Position numbers and translations under genes: made by a program. Below the pieces are notes generated by a model, which was not told the DNA's origin, searched no databases, and saw nothing but the letters and a program-made list of their open reading frames with translations. Of a stretch of DNA of 64,000 nucleotides, positions 48,752-56,615 are shown in pieces; the stretch's first letter is position 1; each line of letters starts with the position of its first letter. The DNA is taken from contig NZ_CP069128.1 in the NCBI RefSeq assembly GCF_029637485.1, positions 868,001 through 932,000 of the forward strand. The letters are read 5' to 3'. The DNA comes from Sphingomonas sp. LHG3406-1 (GTDB lineage Bacteria; Pseudomonadota; Alphaproteobacteria; Sphingomonadales; Sphingomonadaceae).

Positions 48752-49825
48752 TCAGACGTCGTCCTCGGCGTCCGGGCCGACCATCAGCGCGTCGCCGATC
48801 TCGTCCTTGCCGCGGCGGATGGCGGCTTCGATGCGCGCTGTGATGTCCGGATTTTCCTTGAGGTAGGTCTTGGAATTCTCACGGCCCTGGCCGATCCGGA
48901 TGCTGTCGTAGCTGAACCAGGCGCCCGACTTTTCGACCACCCCGGCCTTGACGCCGAGGTCGAGGATCTCGCCGATCTTGCTCACGCCCTCGCCGTACAT
49001 GATGTCGAACTCCACCTGCTTGAACGGCGGCGCGACCTTGTTCTTGACCACCTTCACGCGGGTGGTGTTGCCGACGATGTCGTCGCGATCCTTGATCTGC
49101 CCGGTGCGGCGGATGTCGAGCCGGACGGAGGCGTAGAACTTCAGCGCATTGCCGCCGGTCGTCGTCTCCGGATTGCCGTACATGACGCCGATCTTCATGC
49201 GCAGCTGGTTGATGAAGATGACCATGCAGCGCGAGCGGCTGATCGAACCGGTCAGCTTGCGCAGGCTCTGGCTCATCAGGCGGGCCTGGAGGCCGACATG
49301 GCTGTCGCCCATCTCGCCCTCGATCTCGGCGCGGGGCACCAATGCTGCGACCGAGTCCACCACCAGCACATCGATCGCGTTCGAGCGCACCAGCGTATCG
49401 ACGATCTCCAGCGCCTGCTCGCCCGTGTCGGGCTGCGACACGATCAGCTCGTCGATGTTGACGCCCAGCTTCTTGGCATAGGCCGGATCGAGCGCATGTT
49501 CGGCATCAACGAAGGCCGCGGTCCCGCCGGTCTTCTGCGCTTCGGCGATGACGTGCAGCGCAAGCGTGGTCTTGCCCGAACTCTCCGGCCCGTAGACCTC
49601 GATCACGCGGCCGCGCGGAAGGCCGCCAACGCCGAGCGCGATATCCAGCCCGAGGCTGCCGGTGGAGATCACCTCCACCTCCATCTTCGGCTTTTCGCCC
49701 AGCTTCATCGCCGAGCCCTTGCCGAAGGCGCGATCGATCTGCGCCAAAGCGGCGTCGAGCGCCTTCTGCCTGTCAACCGTCATGCTATCCCCGCCCATAC
49801 CGACGACCTTCAGCTGCGTTGCCAT
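48752..49825 (-). CDS. recA: Recombinase A
   Basis: 357 residues. Walker [14 protein letters not shown] (80-92), [15 protein letters not shown], loop L2 [14 protein letters not shown] and the acidic tail DAEDDV are intact. It forms filaments on single-stranded DNA for recombination and SOS induction. The start ATG at 49825 is used; [13 protein letters not shown] at 49783 is the other option and resembles the E. coli-length N-terminus. A LexA box overlaps the promoter 50-75 bp upstream. Confidence 0.98.
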   Translation of the reverse strand: MATQLKVVGMGGDSMTVDRQKALDAALAQIDRAFGKGSAMKLGEKPKMEVEVISTGSLGLDIALGVGGLPRGRVIEVYGPESSGKTTLALHVIAEAQKTGGTAAFVDAEHALDPAYAKKLGVNIDELIVSQPDTGEQALEIVDTLVRSNAIDVLVVDSVAALVPRAEIEGEMGDSHVGLQARLMSQSLRKLTGSISRSRCMVIFINQLRMKIGVMYGNPETTTGGNALKFYASVRLDIRRTGQIKDRDDIVGNTTRVKVVKNKVAPPFKQVEFDIMYGEGVSKIGEILDLGVKAGVVEKSGAWFSYDSIRIGQGRENSKTYLKENPDITARIEAAIRRGKDEIGDALMVGPDAEDDV

Positions 49826-49874
49826 GCGCTCATTCCCTCGTCCACGATAAGGCCGATGCCTCCGTTGCGGACAT

Positions 49875-49912
49875 GATGTACACTGTTCGTTCCACAAGAA
49901 CAAGAGGTGAAC
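49875..49912 (-). promoter_or_regulatory. recA promoter with overlapping LexA box
   Basis: On the minus strand, TTGTTC (49903-49898), a 17-nt spacer and TACATC (49880-49875) form a sigma-70 promoter. The alphaproteobacterial LexA box GTTC-N7-GTTC (49912-49898) covers the -35. A larger inverted repeat, GTTCGTTC/GAACGAAC at 49885-49892 and 49909-49916, flanks it. Repression by LexA until SOS induction follows from this. Confidence 0.8.
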
Positions 49913-50265
49913 GAACAGTAGGAAAGGAGACGCACGACAAGAGTGAGCCGAGCCGCGCCACTCTAGCCGAACGAGCGACCGGCGCAACCGCAAAGCGGCA
50001 AGTAGAGGAGCTTTCGGATGCCGCTGGATCGGCTGGTCAAGGAGGCCTGAGTCCTGGGCCGGGGCGGCCATGCGCAGGGCCGAACCGGCTTCCCGACCCC
50101 TGCCTCCTCAGGTCCGCTTGCGACCCATTGCGGACGCTCGCTGCCGCGGCGGAGATCGCGGCCGGGAGTGGCAAGGCCCTCCTCGTTGCGCTTCCCTGCG
50201 AATTGCCCGACTAGGGGCGGCGAACCCTGCCGCTCGTTTTTCTGCCAACCCGCTGAAGGCGCTTG
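49913..50265. other. recA-fixL intergenic region without a gene
   Basis: No convincing coding frame. It holds one reversed GTCCGC-type repeat (50112-50135) and short inverted repeats around GGAGGCCTGAG/CTCAGG-like sequence near 50040-50110. No clear fixL promoter was recognised. Confidence 0.55.
50112..50135. repeat. GTCCGC palindromic repeat, copy 5 (inverted)
   Basis: GTCCGC, TTGCGACCCATT, then GCGGAC: the loop is the reverse complement of that in copies 2 and 4, so this copy points the other way. It lies between recA and fixL. Confidence 0.7.
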
Positions 50266-51405
50266 ATGAAACATCTCTCTTCGACCGAGGCGAGCGGCGC
50301 GACCCACCTGCGGTCGATCCTCGCCACCGTGCCGGATGCGATGGTGGTCATCGACGACAAGGGGCGCATCGTCTCGTTCAGCGCGGCGGCCGAGAAGATG
50401 TTCGGCTTTTCCGAAGGCGAGATCCTCGGCGAGAATGTCAGCATCCTGATGCCCTCGCCCGACCGCGAACGCCATGACCGCTACATCGGCACCTATTTGG
50501 AAACGGGCGAGCGCAAGATCATCGGCATCGGCCGTGTCACCACCGCCCGCCACCGCGACGGCTACACTTTCCCGATCGAACTCTCGATCGGCGAAGCGGA
50601 CTCTGGCGGCCAGCGCATCTTCACCGGCTTCATCCGCGACCTGACCGAACGCCAGCATGCCGAGATGCGGCTTCAGGACCTGCAGGCGGAACTGGCCCAC
50701 GTCGGCCGGGTCAGCGAGGTCGGCACCCTTGCCTCGGCGCTGGCGCACGAGCTCAACCAGCCCCTCGCCGCCATTGCCAATTACTGCGAGGCCGCACGGG
50801 ACATGGTCACGGGCGGAGCGCCGGACGCGGCGACCCTGGCCCTTGTCCGCGAAGCGCTCGACGAAGCCGCCCAGCAGTCGATCCGGGCGGGCCAGATCGT
50901 CCGCCGGCTGCGCGACTTCATCACCTATGGCCAGACCGATCGGAAGGTCGAACATCTGCCCCGGCTGATCGCCGAGGCCAATGCGCTCGGCCTCGTCGGC
51001 TCGCGGGAATATGGCATCGAGGTGGACATCGACGTCGACCCGACCGCCACCAGAGTGCTGGTCGACCGCATCCAGATCCAGCAGGTGCTGCTCAACCTCA
51101 TCCGCAACGCCATCGACGCGATGATCGATACGCGGGTGAAGCAGCTTGCCATCTCCACCGCCCGGGAGGGTGAAGAGATGGTCCGGATCACCGTCGCCGA
51201 CACCGGCAAGGGCATCGCCAAGGACATGGCCCCGCAGCTGTTCCAGCCCTTTGTCAGCAGCAAGGAGCATGGCATGGGCATCGGCCTGTCGATCTGCCGC
51301 ACGATCATCGAGGCGCATGGCGGCAGGATCTGGTTCGAACCAGGCAGGGCGGGCGGGACCATGTTCCACTTCACCGTGCCGGACGCGGGGGCGGTCGATG
51401 AGTGA
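50266..51405 (+). CDS. fixL: Oxygen-sensing histidine kinase FixL (soluble)
   Basis: 379 residues. One PAS domain (about 14-130) carries His70 (RERHDRYI) and Arg90 (IIGIGR), twenty residues apart like the heme ligand His200 and the oxygen-contacting Arg220 of Bradyrhizobium FixL. The kinase part has His161 in ALAHELNQPLAAI, NLIRNAIDAM, DTGKGI and GMGIGLSICRTIIEAHGG. No membrane segment is present. Oxygen on the heme turns the kinase off; without it FixJ is phosphorylated. FixJ starts 8 bp before its stop. Confidence 0.93.
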   Translation: MKHLSSTEASGATHLRSILATVPDAMVVIDDKGRIVSFSAAAEKMFGFSEGEILGENVSILMPSPDRERHDRYIGTYLETGERKIIGIGRVTTARHRDGYTFPIELSIGEADSGGQRIFTGFIRDLTERQHAEMRLQDLQAELAHVGRVSEVGTLASALAHELNQPLAAIANYCEAARDMVTGGAPDAATLALVREALDEAAQQSIRAGQIVRRLRDFITYGQTDRKVEHLPRLIAEANALGLVGSREYGIEVDIDVDPTATRVLVDRIQIQQVLLNLIRNAIDAMIDTRVKQLAISTAREGEEMVRITVADTGKGIAKDMAPQLFQPFVSSKEHGMGIGLSICRTIIEAHGGRIWFEPGRAGGTMFHFTVPDAGAVDE

Positions 51406-52039
51406 AGCGTTGCTGGTCCATCTGGTCGACGATGACGAAGCGGTCCGCCGCTCGGCCGCATTCATGCTCAAGACCGCCGGCTTTCGCGTGCAGAGCTACG
51501 ACAGCGGCGTCGCCCTGCTGAAGGAGGTCCGCGGCCTGGAGCCCGGCTGCATCCTGCTCGACATCCGCATGCCGGAGATGGACGGCCTCGAGGTCCAGCG
51601 CGCGCTCCGCGAAGCGGGATGCATGCTGCCGGTGATCATCATGACCGGCCACGGCGACGTGCCCATCGCGGTCCAGGCGATGAAGGCAGGCGCCATCGAG
51701 TTCCTCGAAAAGCCGTTCGAGAAGGCGAGCCTCGTCGCGGCGCTGGAGCATGGGCGGGAGCGGCTGCAGCAGAAGGCGCGCAACGCCAGCCAAGCGGAGG
51801 AAGCGCGCGACCGGCTCAACATCCTCACGCCGCGCGAACGCGACGTGCTCGCCGGGCTGGTCAACGGCCTTCCGAACAAGACCATCGCCTATGACCTCGG
51901 GATCAGTCCGCGAACGGTAGAGATCCACCGCGCCAACCTGATGGACAAGCTGGAGGTCCGTTCGCTCAGCGAGGCGCTGAGGATCGCCTTCGCCGCCGGG
52001 CTCGGCGAGGACGACGGCGGGTCAGGCGAGGTCGCTTAG
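51398..52039 (+). CDS. fixJ: Response regulator FixJ
   Basis: 213 residues. A receiver domain with Asp11-13 (LVDDDE), phosphate-accepting Asp55 in ILLDIRMPEMDG and Lys in EKPFE is joined to a LuxR/NarL helix-turn-helix (LTPRERDVLAGLVNGLPNK, then AYDLGISPRTVEIHRANLM). It activates genes at low oxygen, typically an FNR/FixK-type regulator. The gene overlaps fixL by 8 bp. Its 3' end overlaps a convergent small gene by 18 bp. Confidence 0.95.
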   Translation: MSEALLVHLVDDDEAVRRSAAFMLKTAGFRVQSYDSGVALLKEVRGLEPGCILLDIRMPEMDGLEVQRALREAGCMLPVIIMTGHGDVPIAVQAMKAGAIEFLEKPFEKASLVAALEHGRERLQQKARNASQAEEARDRLNILTPRERDVLAGLVNGLPNKTIAYDLGISPRTVEIHRANLMDKLEVRSLSEALRIAFAAGLGEDDGGSGEVA

Positions 52040-52384
52040 CTTCGCCACCCGGAAGGGCAATGCCTGCCCGTTCTCGCGCAGGGTCAGCAGACCGCCCTCG
52101 TTGATCGGAAGAGCATCGAATTCCGACCAGACCTTCCGCTGGTGGCCGTTGCGTCCGGCGAGGAAGGCCCAGCCCTGGCCGGCGCGGATGAGATGCCCGC
52201 TCACGTCGGGCTGGCTCGGCCACATGCGGCGGACGGTCGCCTGCTCGGGCTGCTCCACCACGGCCTGCTCGTCGATCGTGCCGTCGTCGGCGAGCGGTAG
52301 ACGCATGACGTAGGCGCGGCTCGCCGAGCCTGTTGGAAAGTCGTGCGTTCGCCCAAGTTCGAGACGGATGGACTTCCAGTTCAT
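52022..52384 (-). CDS. Conserved hypothetical protein
   Basis: 120 residues. The start NWKSIRLELGRTHDFPTGSA and SRAYVMRLPL, then GHLIRAGQGWAFLAGR are the strongest features. It looks soluble with no signal peptide. No function is known to me. It overlaps fixJ at its 3' end. An ATG 9 bp upstream (52393) is an alternative start. Confidence 0.65.
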   Translation of the reverse strand: MNWKSIRLELGRTHDFPTGSASRAYVMRLPLADDGTIDEQAVVEQPEQATVRRMWPSQPDVSGHLIRAGQGWAFLAGRNGHQRKVWSEFDALPINEGGLLTLRENGQALPFRVAKLSDLA

Positions 52385-52441
52385 GGCGTCCATCTGACCG
52401 GTTCGGCGGCTGCTCGAAATAGGGACATCTACGGACGCACG

Positions 52442-53779
52442 TCAGACTGCGCGGGCGTGGCGTGCCGTTCCCGCGTCGAGATAGGCGTCGAAGGCTGCGG
52501 CGACGCTTCGAACCAGCGGGCGCGCTTCGGCCACGATCTCGATGACCGGCCCAGCCCGGCGAATCAGCCCGTCGGCCGCAAGCGGAGCGAGCCTGGCTTC
52601 ATCGGCGAGATCGTCCGCGCCGGACAGGTCGACGCGATAGTCGCACATCAGCCGCTCGATGAGCGCGGCGCGGCGACGGTCCTCGAGCGACAGTGCGCAT
52701 TGCCGGACGGTCGCCAGCCGGCCGGAAGCGATCCGCCGCTCATAGTCGGGAATGGTCGCGGCATTCTGCACGAAGCCCTGCGGAAGGCGGCCGATCGAGG
52801 AGGCGCCAAAGCCGAGCAGGGTCGGGCAGGCATCGGTCGTATAGCCCTGGAAGTTGCGGTGGAGCCGTCCCTCGGCAGCCGCGCGCGCCATCGAGTCCTC
52901 CGGCAGGGCGAAATGGTCGAGGCCGATCTGCTCGTAGCCCGCCGCCGCCAGCCGCGCCGCCATCGCCTCGAATTGCGCCAGCCGCTCGGCCGAAGCCGGC
53001 AGCACGTCCGCCGCGATCTTGCGCTGGTGGGCCTTGAACGAGGGCACATGCGCATAGCCGAACAGCGAGAGGCGGTCGGGGCGGAGGACCAGCGCCTGCT
53101 CGACCGTCTCCAGGCAATTGGCGACCGTCTGGAACGGCAGGCCATAGAGCAGGTCGAAATTGATCGCCGCGATGCCCGCCCCCCGCAACCGCTCGACCGC
53201 CTCGCGCGTCACGGCAAAGCTCTGCAGCCGGTTGATGGCGGCCTGCACTTGCGGATCGAAGCTCTGCACGCCGATGCTGGCGCGGGTGATGCCGCCGCGA
53301 CCGAGCGCTTCGGCCATCTCGGGTTCGAGCGTGCGCGGATCGATCTCGATCGCCGCTTCCGTGTCGGAGCCAAACAGGAACCGCTCGCGCAAACGGTCCA
53401 TCAGGCCGGTGAACTCCTCCGGCCGAATCAAGGTCGGGGTGCCGCCGCCGAAGTGCAGATGGGCTGCCTTTCGCCCCCGTCCGACCAGGCCGGAGACGAG
53501 GTCGATCTCCCGGGAGAGCGCCGCAACGTAGCGGCTTACCGGGGCCTCCCGCCGGGTCACGCTGGTATGGCAGCCGCAATACCAGCACATCGCGCGGCAG
53601 AAGGGCACGTGGACATAGAGCGACACCGCCTCTCCCGCCGGCAGCGCGGCCAGCCAATCGCGATAGCAAGCGTCATCGTCCGCCGCCGCGAAGTGGGGCG
53701 CGGTCGGATAGCTGGTGTAGCGGGGAACGTTACGTTCACCGTAGCGGGCGATGAGTTCGGGATTCAGCCTGGCTGTCAT
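52442..53779 (-). CDS. hemN: Oxygen-independent coproporphyrinogen III oxidase
   Basis: 445 residues, normal for HemN. The radical-SAM cluster is CRAMCWYCGC (CxxxCxxC, near residue 61); HFGGGTPTLI and SIGVQSFDPQVQAAINRLQ bind SAM. PRYTSYPTAPHF at the N-terminus marks true HemN rather than HemW. It makes protoporphyrinogen IX for heme when oxygen is scarce. An FNR-like site centred about 41 bp before its ATG and the nearby FNR-type gene support anaerobic or microaerobic induction. Confidence 0.95.
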   Translation of the reverse strand: MTARLNPELIARYGERNVPRYTSYPTAPHFAAADDDACYRDWLAALPAGEAVSLYVHVPFCRAMCWYCGCHTSVTRREAPVSRYVAALSREIDLVSGLVGRGRKAAHLHFGGGTPTLIRPEEFTGLMDRLRERFLFGSDTEAAIEIDPRTLEPEMAEALGRGGITRASIGVQSFDPQVQAAINRLQSFAVTREAVERLRGAGIAAINFDLLYGLPFQTVANCLETVEQALVLRPDRLSLFGYAHVPSFKAHQRKIAADVLPASAERLAQFEAMAARLAAAGYEQIGLDHFALPEDSMARAAAEGRLHRNFQGYTTDACPTLLGFGASSIGRLPQGFVQNAATIPDYERRIASGRLATVRQCALSLEDRRRAALIERLMCDYRVDLSGADDLADEARLAPLAADGLIRRAGPVIEIVAEARPLVRSVAAAFDAYLDAGTARHARAV

Positions 53780-53813
53780 CGGCGCGGGCTAGCAGCGGCG
53801 AAGCAACCCGAAG

Positions 53814-53827
53814 TTGAGGTGGATCAT
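53814..53827. promoter_or_regulatory. FNR/FixK-type box upstream of hemN
   Basis: TTGAGGTGGATCAT fits TTGAT-N4-ATCAA at 8 of 10 positions and matches the site at 54266 in its outer bases. Its right edge overlaps the stop codon of the small gene upstream. Confidence 0.6.
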
Positions 53828-54201
53828 TCCCTGGCCGGCGGCAGATCCTCCGGGCCCGAAAGTCCGCGGCTCTCGCTTCCGTACAGCACGACGTCGCAGC
53901 CATGCCGCTCGCCCAACCGGTCGAGCCAGTCACGCAATGCGGCGCGCGTTGCCCCCTTCCCGCCGAGTTCGAAGGCAACGAACAATGGCACCCGCAATGC
54001 CCGCCCTTCGATCACGTAGGCGGCGACACCGAGCATCACCCCGTTGACTGCGATCGCCGAGATCAACCCGCGGGGCGTCTGTTCTCCCTGCCGCAGGCAG
54101 CGCCGCCACTCCAGCTCGCTGTGGCCCGAGCCGAGGCGGACCAGTCCAGAGGCCTCGTCGACCCGCTGCGGGGGCAGTTCGGAAACGTGGATGAGGGCCA
54201 T
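53824..54201 (-). CDS. Conserved hypothetical protein
   Basis: 125 residues from MALIHVSELPPQRVDEASGL. Segments GVMLGVAAYVIEGRALRVPL and RDWLDRLGERHGCDVVLYGS suggest a small alpha/beta protein. No family is recognised. It lies between fnr-type and hemN genes and diverges from the former across an FNR-like box, so it may share the low-oxygen response. It could be read 40 residues longer from 54330, but that would run through the shared promoter. Confidence 0.55.
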   Translation of the reverse strand: MALIHVSELPPQRVDEASGLVRLGSGHSELEWRRCLRQGEQTPRGLISAIAVNGVMLGVAAYVIEGRALRVPLFVAFELGGKGATRAALRDWLDRLGERHGCDVVLYGSESRGLSGPEDLPPARE

Positions 54202-54265
54202 GGGCTGCTTCCGGGAACGACAGGAACGGACCAGCCTCGCATAGGGGAGACTGCGTATGTCGGAA

Positions 54266-54279
54266 TTGAGCCAGATCAT
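54266..54279. promoter_or_regulatory. FNR/FixK-type box upstream of the FNR-family gene
   Basis: TTGAGCCAGATCAT, centred 66 bp before the regulator start and 71 bp before the divergent small gene. A protein bound at -41.5 would give a leader of about 25 nt for the regulator. It could be autoregulation. Confidence 0.55.
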
Positions 54280-54338
54280 ATTAGCCAAGCCTGCCTGGCC
54301 GGTCCGCCGACCGCCGCTGCCGAGGAACACAAGAGGAC

Positions 54339-55079
54339 ATGGCCACCCTTCCCGCCCGCGAGCTGACGGCGCTTCCGCAGGGCCACCCCTGCGATGGCTG
54401 CAGCGTCCGCGACACGGCGGTCTGCGGAGTGCTCTGCTGCGACCATCTCGCCGAGCTCAGGAATAGCGGCGCGACGCAGCGGCTCGAGGCGGGCCAGCCG
54501 CTGTTCCACGAAGGCGACCCCGCGACCCAGGTCTACAACGTCACCGAGGGCGCGCTGAAGCTAACCAAGTTGCTGCCCGACGGGCGGCGGCAGGTGATGG
54601 CCTTCATCCTGCCGGGGGACTTCGTCGGCATCTCCCTTGGCGGCGAGCATGCCTTCACCGCCGAGGCGCTGAAGCGCACCCGCATGTGCCGCTTCTCGCG
54701 CAGCCGCTTCCACGATTTCGCCGACGAACACCCCGAACTCGAGCGGGAGATCTACCGCCTCGCCGCCCACGAGCTTGCCGCAGCCCAGGCGCAGATGCTC
54801 CTGCTTGGACGCAAGTCGGCGCTGGAGCGGGTGGCGAGCTTCCTGCTCGATCTCGGCAAGCGCCAGCAGAAGGGCTGCTCGGGCCTGCCCCGCAGCGTCA
54901 GCCTGCCAATGAGCCGGATCGAGATCGCCGACTATCTCGGGCTGACCAAGGAGACGGTCAGCCGGGTGTTCGCCGAACTCAAGTCGCGGCGGCTGATCCG
55001 GTTGATCACGCTCAACGACATTGAGCTGATCGACCGCCGCAACCTCGCCGAACTCGCCGAAGGTTATGTCGTGCAATAG
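54339..55079 (+). CDS. Crp/FNR-family oxygen-responsive regulator (FnrL/FnrN-like)
   Basis: 246 residues. Cysteines 18, 21 and 29 (CDGC and AVC) with Cys117 (RMCRF) have the C-x2-C-x7-C plus central Cys layout that holds a 4Fe-4S cluster in FNR. The cyclic-nucleotide fold (FHEGDPATQVYNVTEGALK) is followed by the DNA-recognition helix in EIADYLGLTKETVSRVFAEL, where Glu, Ser and Arg match FNR's site-reading residues. It likely activates low-oxygen genes, hemN first. Confidence 0.9.
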   Translation: MATLPARELTALPQGHPCDGCSVRDTAVCGVLCCDHLAELRNSGATQRLEAGQPLFHEGDPATQVYNVTEGALKLTKLLPDGRRQVMAFILPGDFVGISLGGEHAFTAEALKRTRMCRFSRSRFHDFADEHPELEREIYRLAAHELAAAQAQMLLLGRKSALERVASFLLDLGKRQQKGCSGLPRSVSLPMSRIEIADYLGLTKETVSRVFAELKSRRLIRLITLNDIELIDRRNLAELAEGYVVQ

Positions 55080-55094
55080 CGCCTGTGTTGCGAC

Positions 55095-55466
55095 TCAGGC
55101 CGGCTCCCACAGCTCGACCGGATTGCCCTCGGGATCGTGGATCCGCGCAAAGCGGCCGACCCCGTCCATTGCCTCTTCCCGCGTGATCTCAATGCCGTTC
55201 GCGCGCAGTCGGTCGAGCAGGCCGTCGAGGTCGCTCACCCGCAAGTTGATCATCGCCGTCCGGTCGGCGGGGAAATAGTCCGAGTCCGCCTTGAACGGCT
55301 CGAACACCATGGGCCCGCCAGCCGGATGCCACAGCCACTCGTTGGCCTGGCCGTCCGCGTCCGTGCCGCAGCCGCCGCCGACGCCGAGCTGTTCGCGATA
55401 CCAGGCCTTCACCGCCGCCGGGTCTCGCGCCCGGAAGAAATAGCCGCCCATTCCCAGCACCGGCAT
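55095..55466 (-). CDS. VOC family (glyoxalase/bleomycin-resistance-like) protein
   Basis: 123 residues with a betaalphabetabetabeta repeat: GMGGYFFRARDPAAVKAWYR in the first half and INLRVSDLDGLLDRLRANGI, then DPEGNPVELWEP at the end. Metal ligands Glu in NEWLWHP-side and PVELWE fit the family. The ATG at 55466 has GGGGAG upstream. Substrate unknown. Convergent with the FNR-type gene, 15 bp apart. Confidence 0.82.
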   Translation of the reverse strand: MPVLGMGGYFFRARDPAAVKAWYREQLGVGGGCGTDADGQANEWLWHPAGGPMVFEPFKADSDYFPADRTAMINLRVSDLDGLLDRLRANGIEITREEAMDGVGRFARIHDPEGNPVELWEPA

Positions 55467-55673
55467 GCGTCGTCTCCCCTGTTGGACGGCGGCGATGCTA
55501 GGGCAGCGGATTGGCGAATGCCACCGACGGCGGCGCGGGTGCCGGACCGCGCGCAGGACGGTCCACGGCGACAGGCGCTGTTCATTGTCACCGCCGTGCC
55601 ACAGGAACGTCAACGCCTTGGAAGATTGTCTTGGGAAGGGACCGCTTCGTCCACCGGCCAGGCAAGGTCTCAA

Positions 55674-56105
55674 GTGCTGCCAACGCAAGATGCCCCGCTT
55701 GAACCAAGGCCGGACGAGGTCGCGCCCATCCACTGCGGCGTGCTCCGGCTCGAGCTGGCGGCCTTCCGACTCCGGTTTGGTGACCAGTCGGTGCCGCTCA
55801 CCTACTCCGAAGCGCGCATCCTCGCCGCCCTGTTCCAGGCCGCCGACGCGGTGGTGAGCCGCGACTCCCTGATGCCGCTACTGCTGACGGGAAGCGCCAA
55901 CGAGCATGCGCTGACCGCCGCCATGTCACGCGTCCGGCGGGTGCTCCGAATCCTCGGCTTCGAGGCGAATCTCACTTCGGTGCGCGGCCAGGGATACATG
56001 CTTCGCACGCCAATCGGCGAACCGGCGTTCGAAGCCGGAAGTGCGCGCTTCCCGGCCGATGAATCGCGCCGGACCTCCTTCCGCCAGGACCAGCTCGGCC
56101 GTTAA
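55674..56105 (+). CDS. OmpR-type winged-helix DNA-binding protein without receiver domain
   Basis: About 143 residues from a GTG at 55674 (AAGG 6 nt before); a GTG at 55596 would add 26. The body is a trans_reg_C winged helix: PLTYSEARILAALFQAADAV, then VSRDSLMPLLL, a recognition region MSRVRRVLRILGFE and the wing SVRGQGYMLRTP. There is no phosphorylation domain. It may bind direct-repeat sites such as the array at 56191. Start position is uncertain. Confidence 0.65.
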   Translation: MLPTQDAPLEPRPDEVAPIHCGVLRLELAAFRLRFGDQSVPLTYSEARILAALFQAADAVVSRDSLMPLLLTGSANEHALTAAMSRVRRVLRILGFEANLTSVRGQGYMLRTPIGEPAFEAGSARFPADESRRTSFRQDQLGR

Positions 56106-56190
56106 GGCCGGCCAGCAAACCGCACTGCCCACCCGGCCTGCCTGCGCTGCAAGGGCGCGGGTATATTGCCGCTTGCCCTATATGACGTTT

Positions 56191-56242
56191 CTGTTACATT
56201 TCGCTTTCAGCACCGTTACATATTTTGGTCACGGCTGTAACA
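56191..56242. promoter_or_regulatory. Three TGTTACA-type motifs spaced exactly 22 bp
   Basis: CTGTTACA (56191), CCGTTACA (56213) and CTGTAACA (56235) start 22 bp apart, two helical turns each. Such phasing is typical of PhoB/OmpR-class regulators that bind 11-bp steps. The last motif ends 13 bp before the start of the small secreted TPR gene. Confidence 0.5.
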
Positions 56243-56255
56243 GAAGGGCAGTTGC

Positions 56256-56615
56256 ATGCACGCTCTCCTCCTTGCGGGTCTCGCCGCCATCGCCCAGCCG
56301 GGCGCATCCGCCGAACTCGATTATGCGCAGGGCACGCTCGCCTATACCGCGCTCGTGCGCGGTGACCTGGCGCTTGCCGAAGAACAGCTGCGGTCGTCCG
56401 CAGCCGACCATCGCAACGATGGCGCCTGGCTCCTCAACTATGGCCAGCTGCTCGCCCGCCAGGGCCGGGTCAACGAGGCGCGCGAAGTCTTCCGCCGCGT
56501 TGCTCTCGCGCCCGACAGCGAAGTGGTGCTGGCTTCCGGCTCCGTGATCGGCACTCGTGAGGCCTCGCGCCTTGCCGCGCGCCGTCTCACCCAGCAGAGC
56601 CTGACCGCCCGCTAA
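56256..56615 (+). CDS. Small secreted TPR-like protein
   Basis: 119 residues. A weak signal peptide (HALLLAGLAAIAQPGASA) is followed by helix pairs with TPR spacing: YAQGTLAYTALVRGDLALAE and LLNYGQLLARQGRVNEAREV. A partner-binding role in the periplasm is likely but unspecified. Three phased TGTTACA motifs stand before it. Its 3' end overlaps the convergent peptidase gene by 4 bp. Confidence 0.7.
   Translation: MHALLLAGLAAIAQPGASAELDYAQGTLAYTALVRGDLALAEEQLRSSAADHRNDGAWLLNYGQLLARQGRVNEAREVFRRVALAPDSEVVLASGSVIGTREASRLAARRLTQQSLTAR

Noticed and set aside
50017..50052. A 10-codon frame with an SD-like GGAG upstream of fixL
   Set aside because: Too short to support, with no link to a known leader peptide.
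47153..50265. Insertion sequence, integron or prophage in the repeat-rich region
   Set aside because: No transposase, integrase, target-site duplication or attachment site was seen; only palindromes and the DUF559 gene.
54205..54240. Two GGAAC motifs suggesting an EcfG promoter
   Set aside because: No CGTT occurs 16-17 nt downstream of either.
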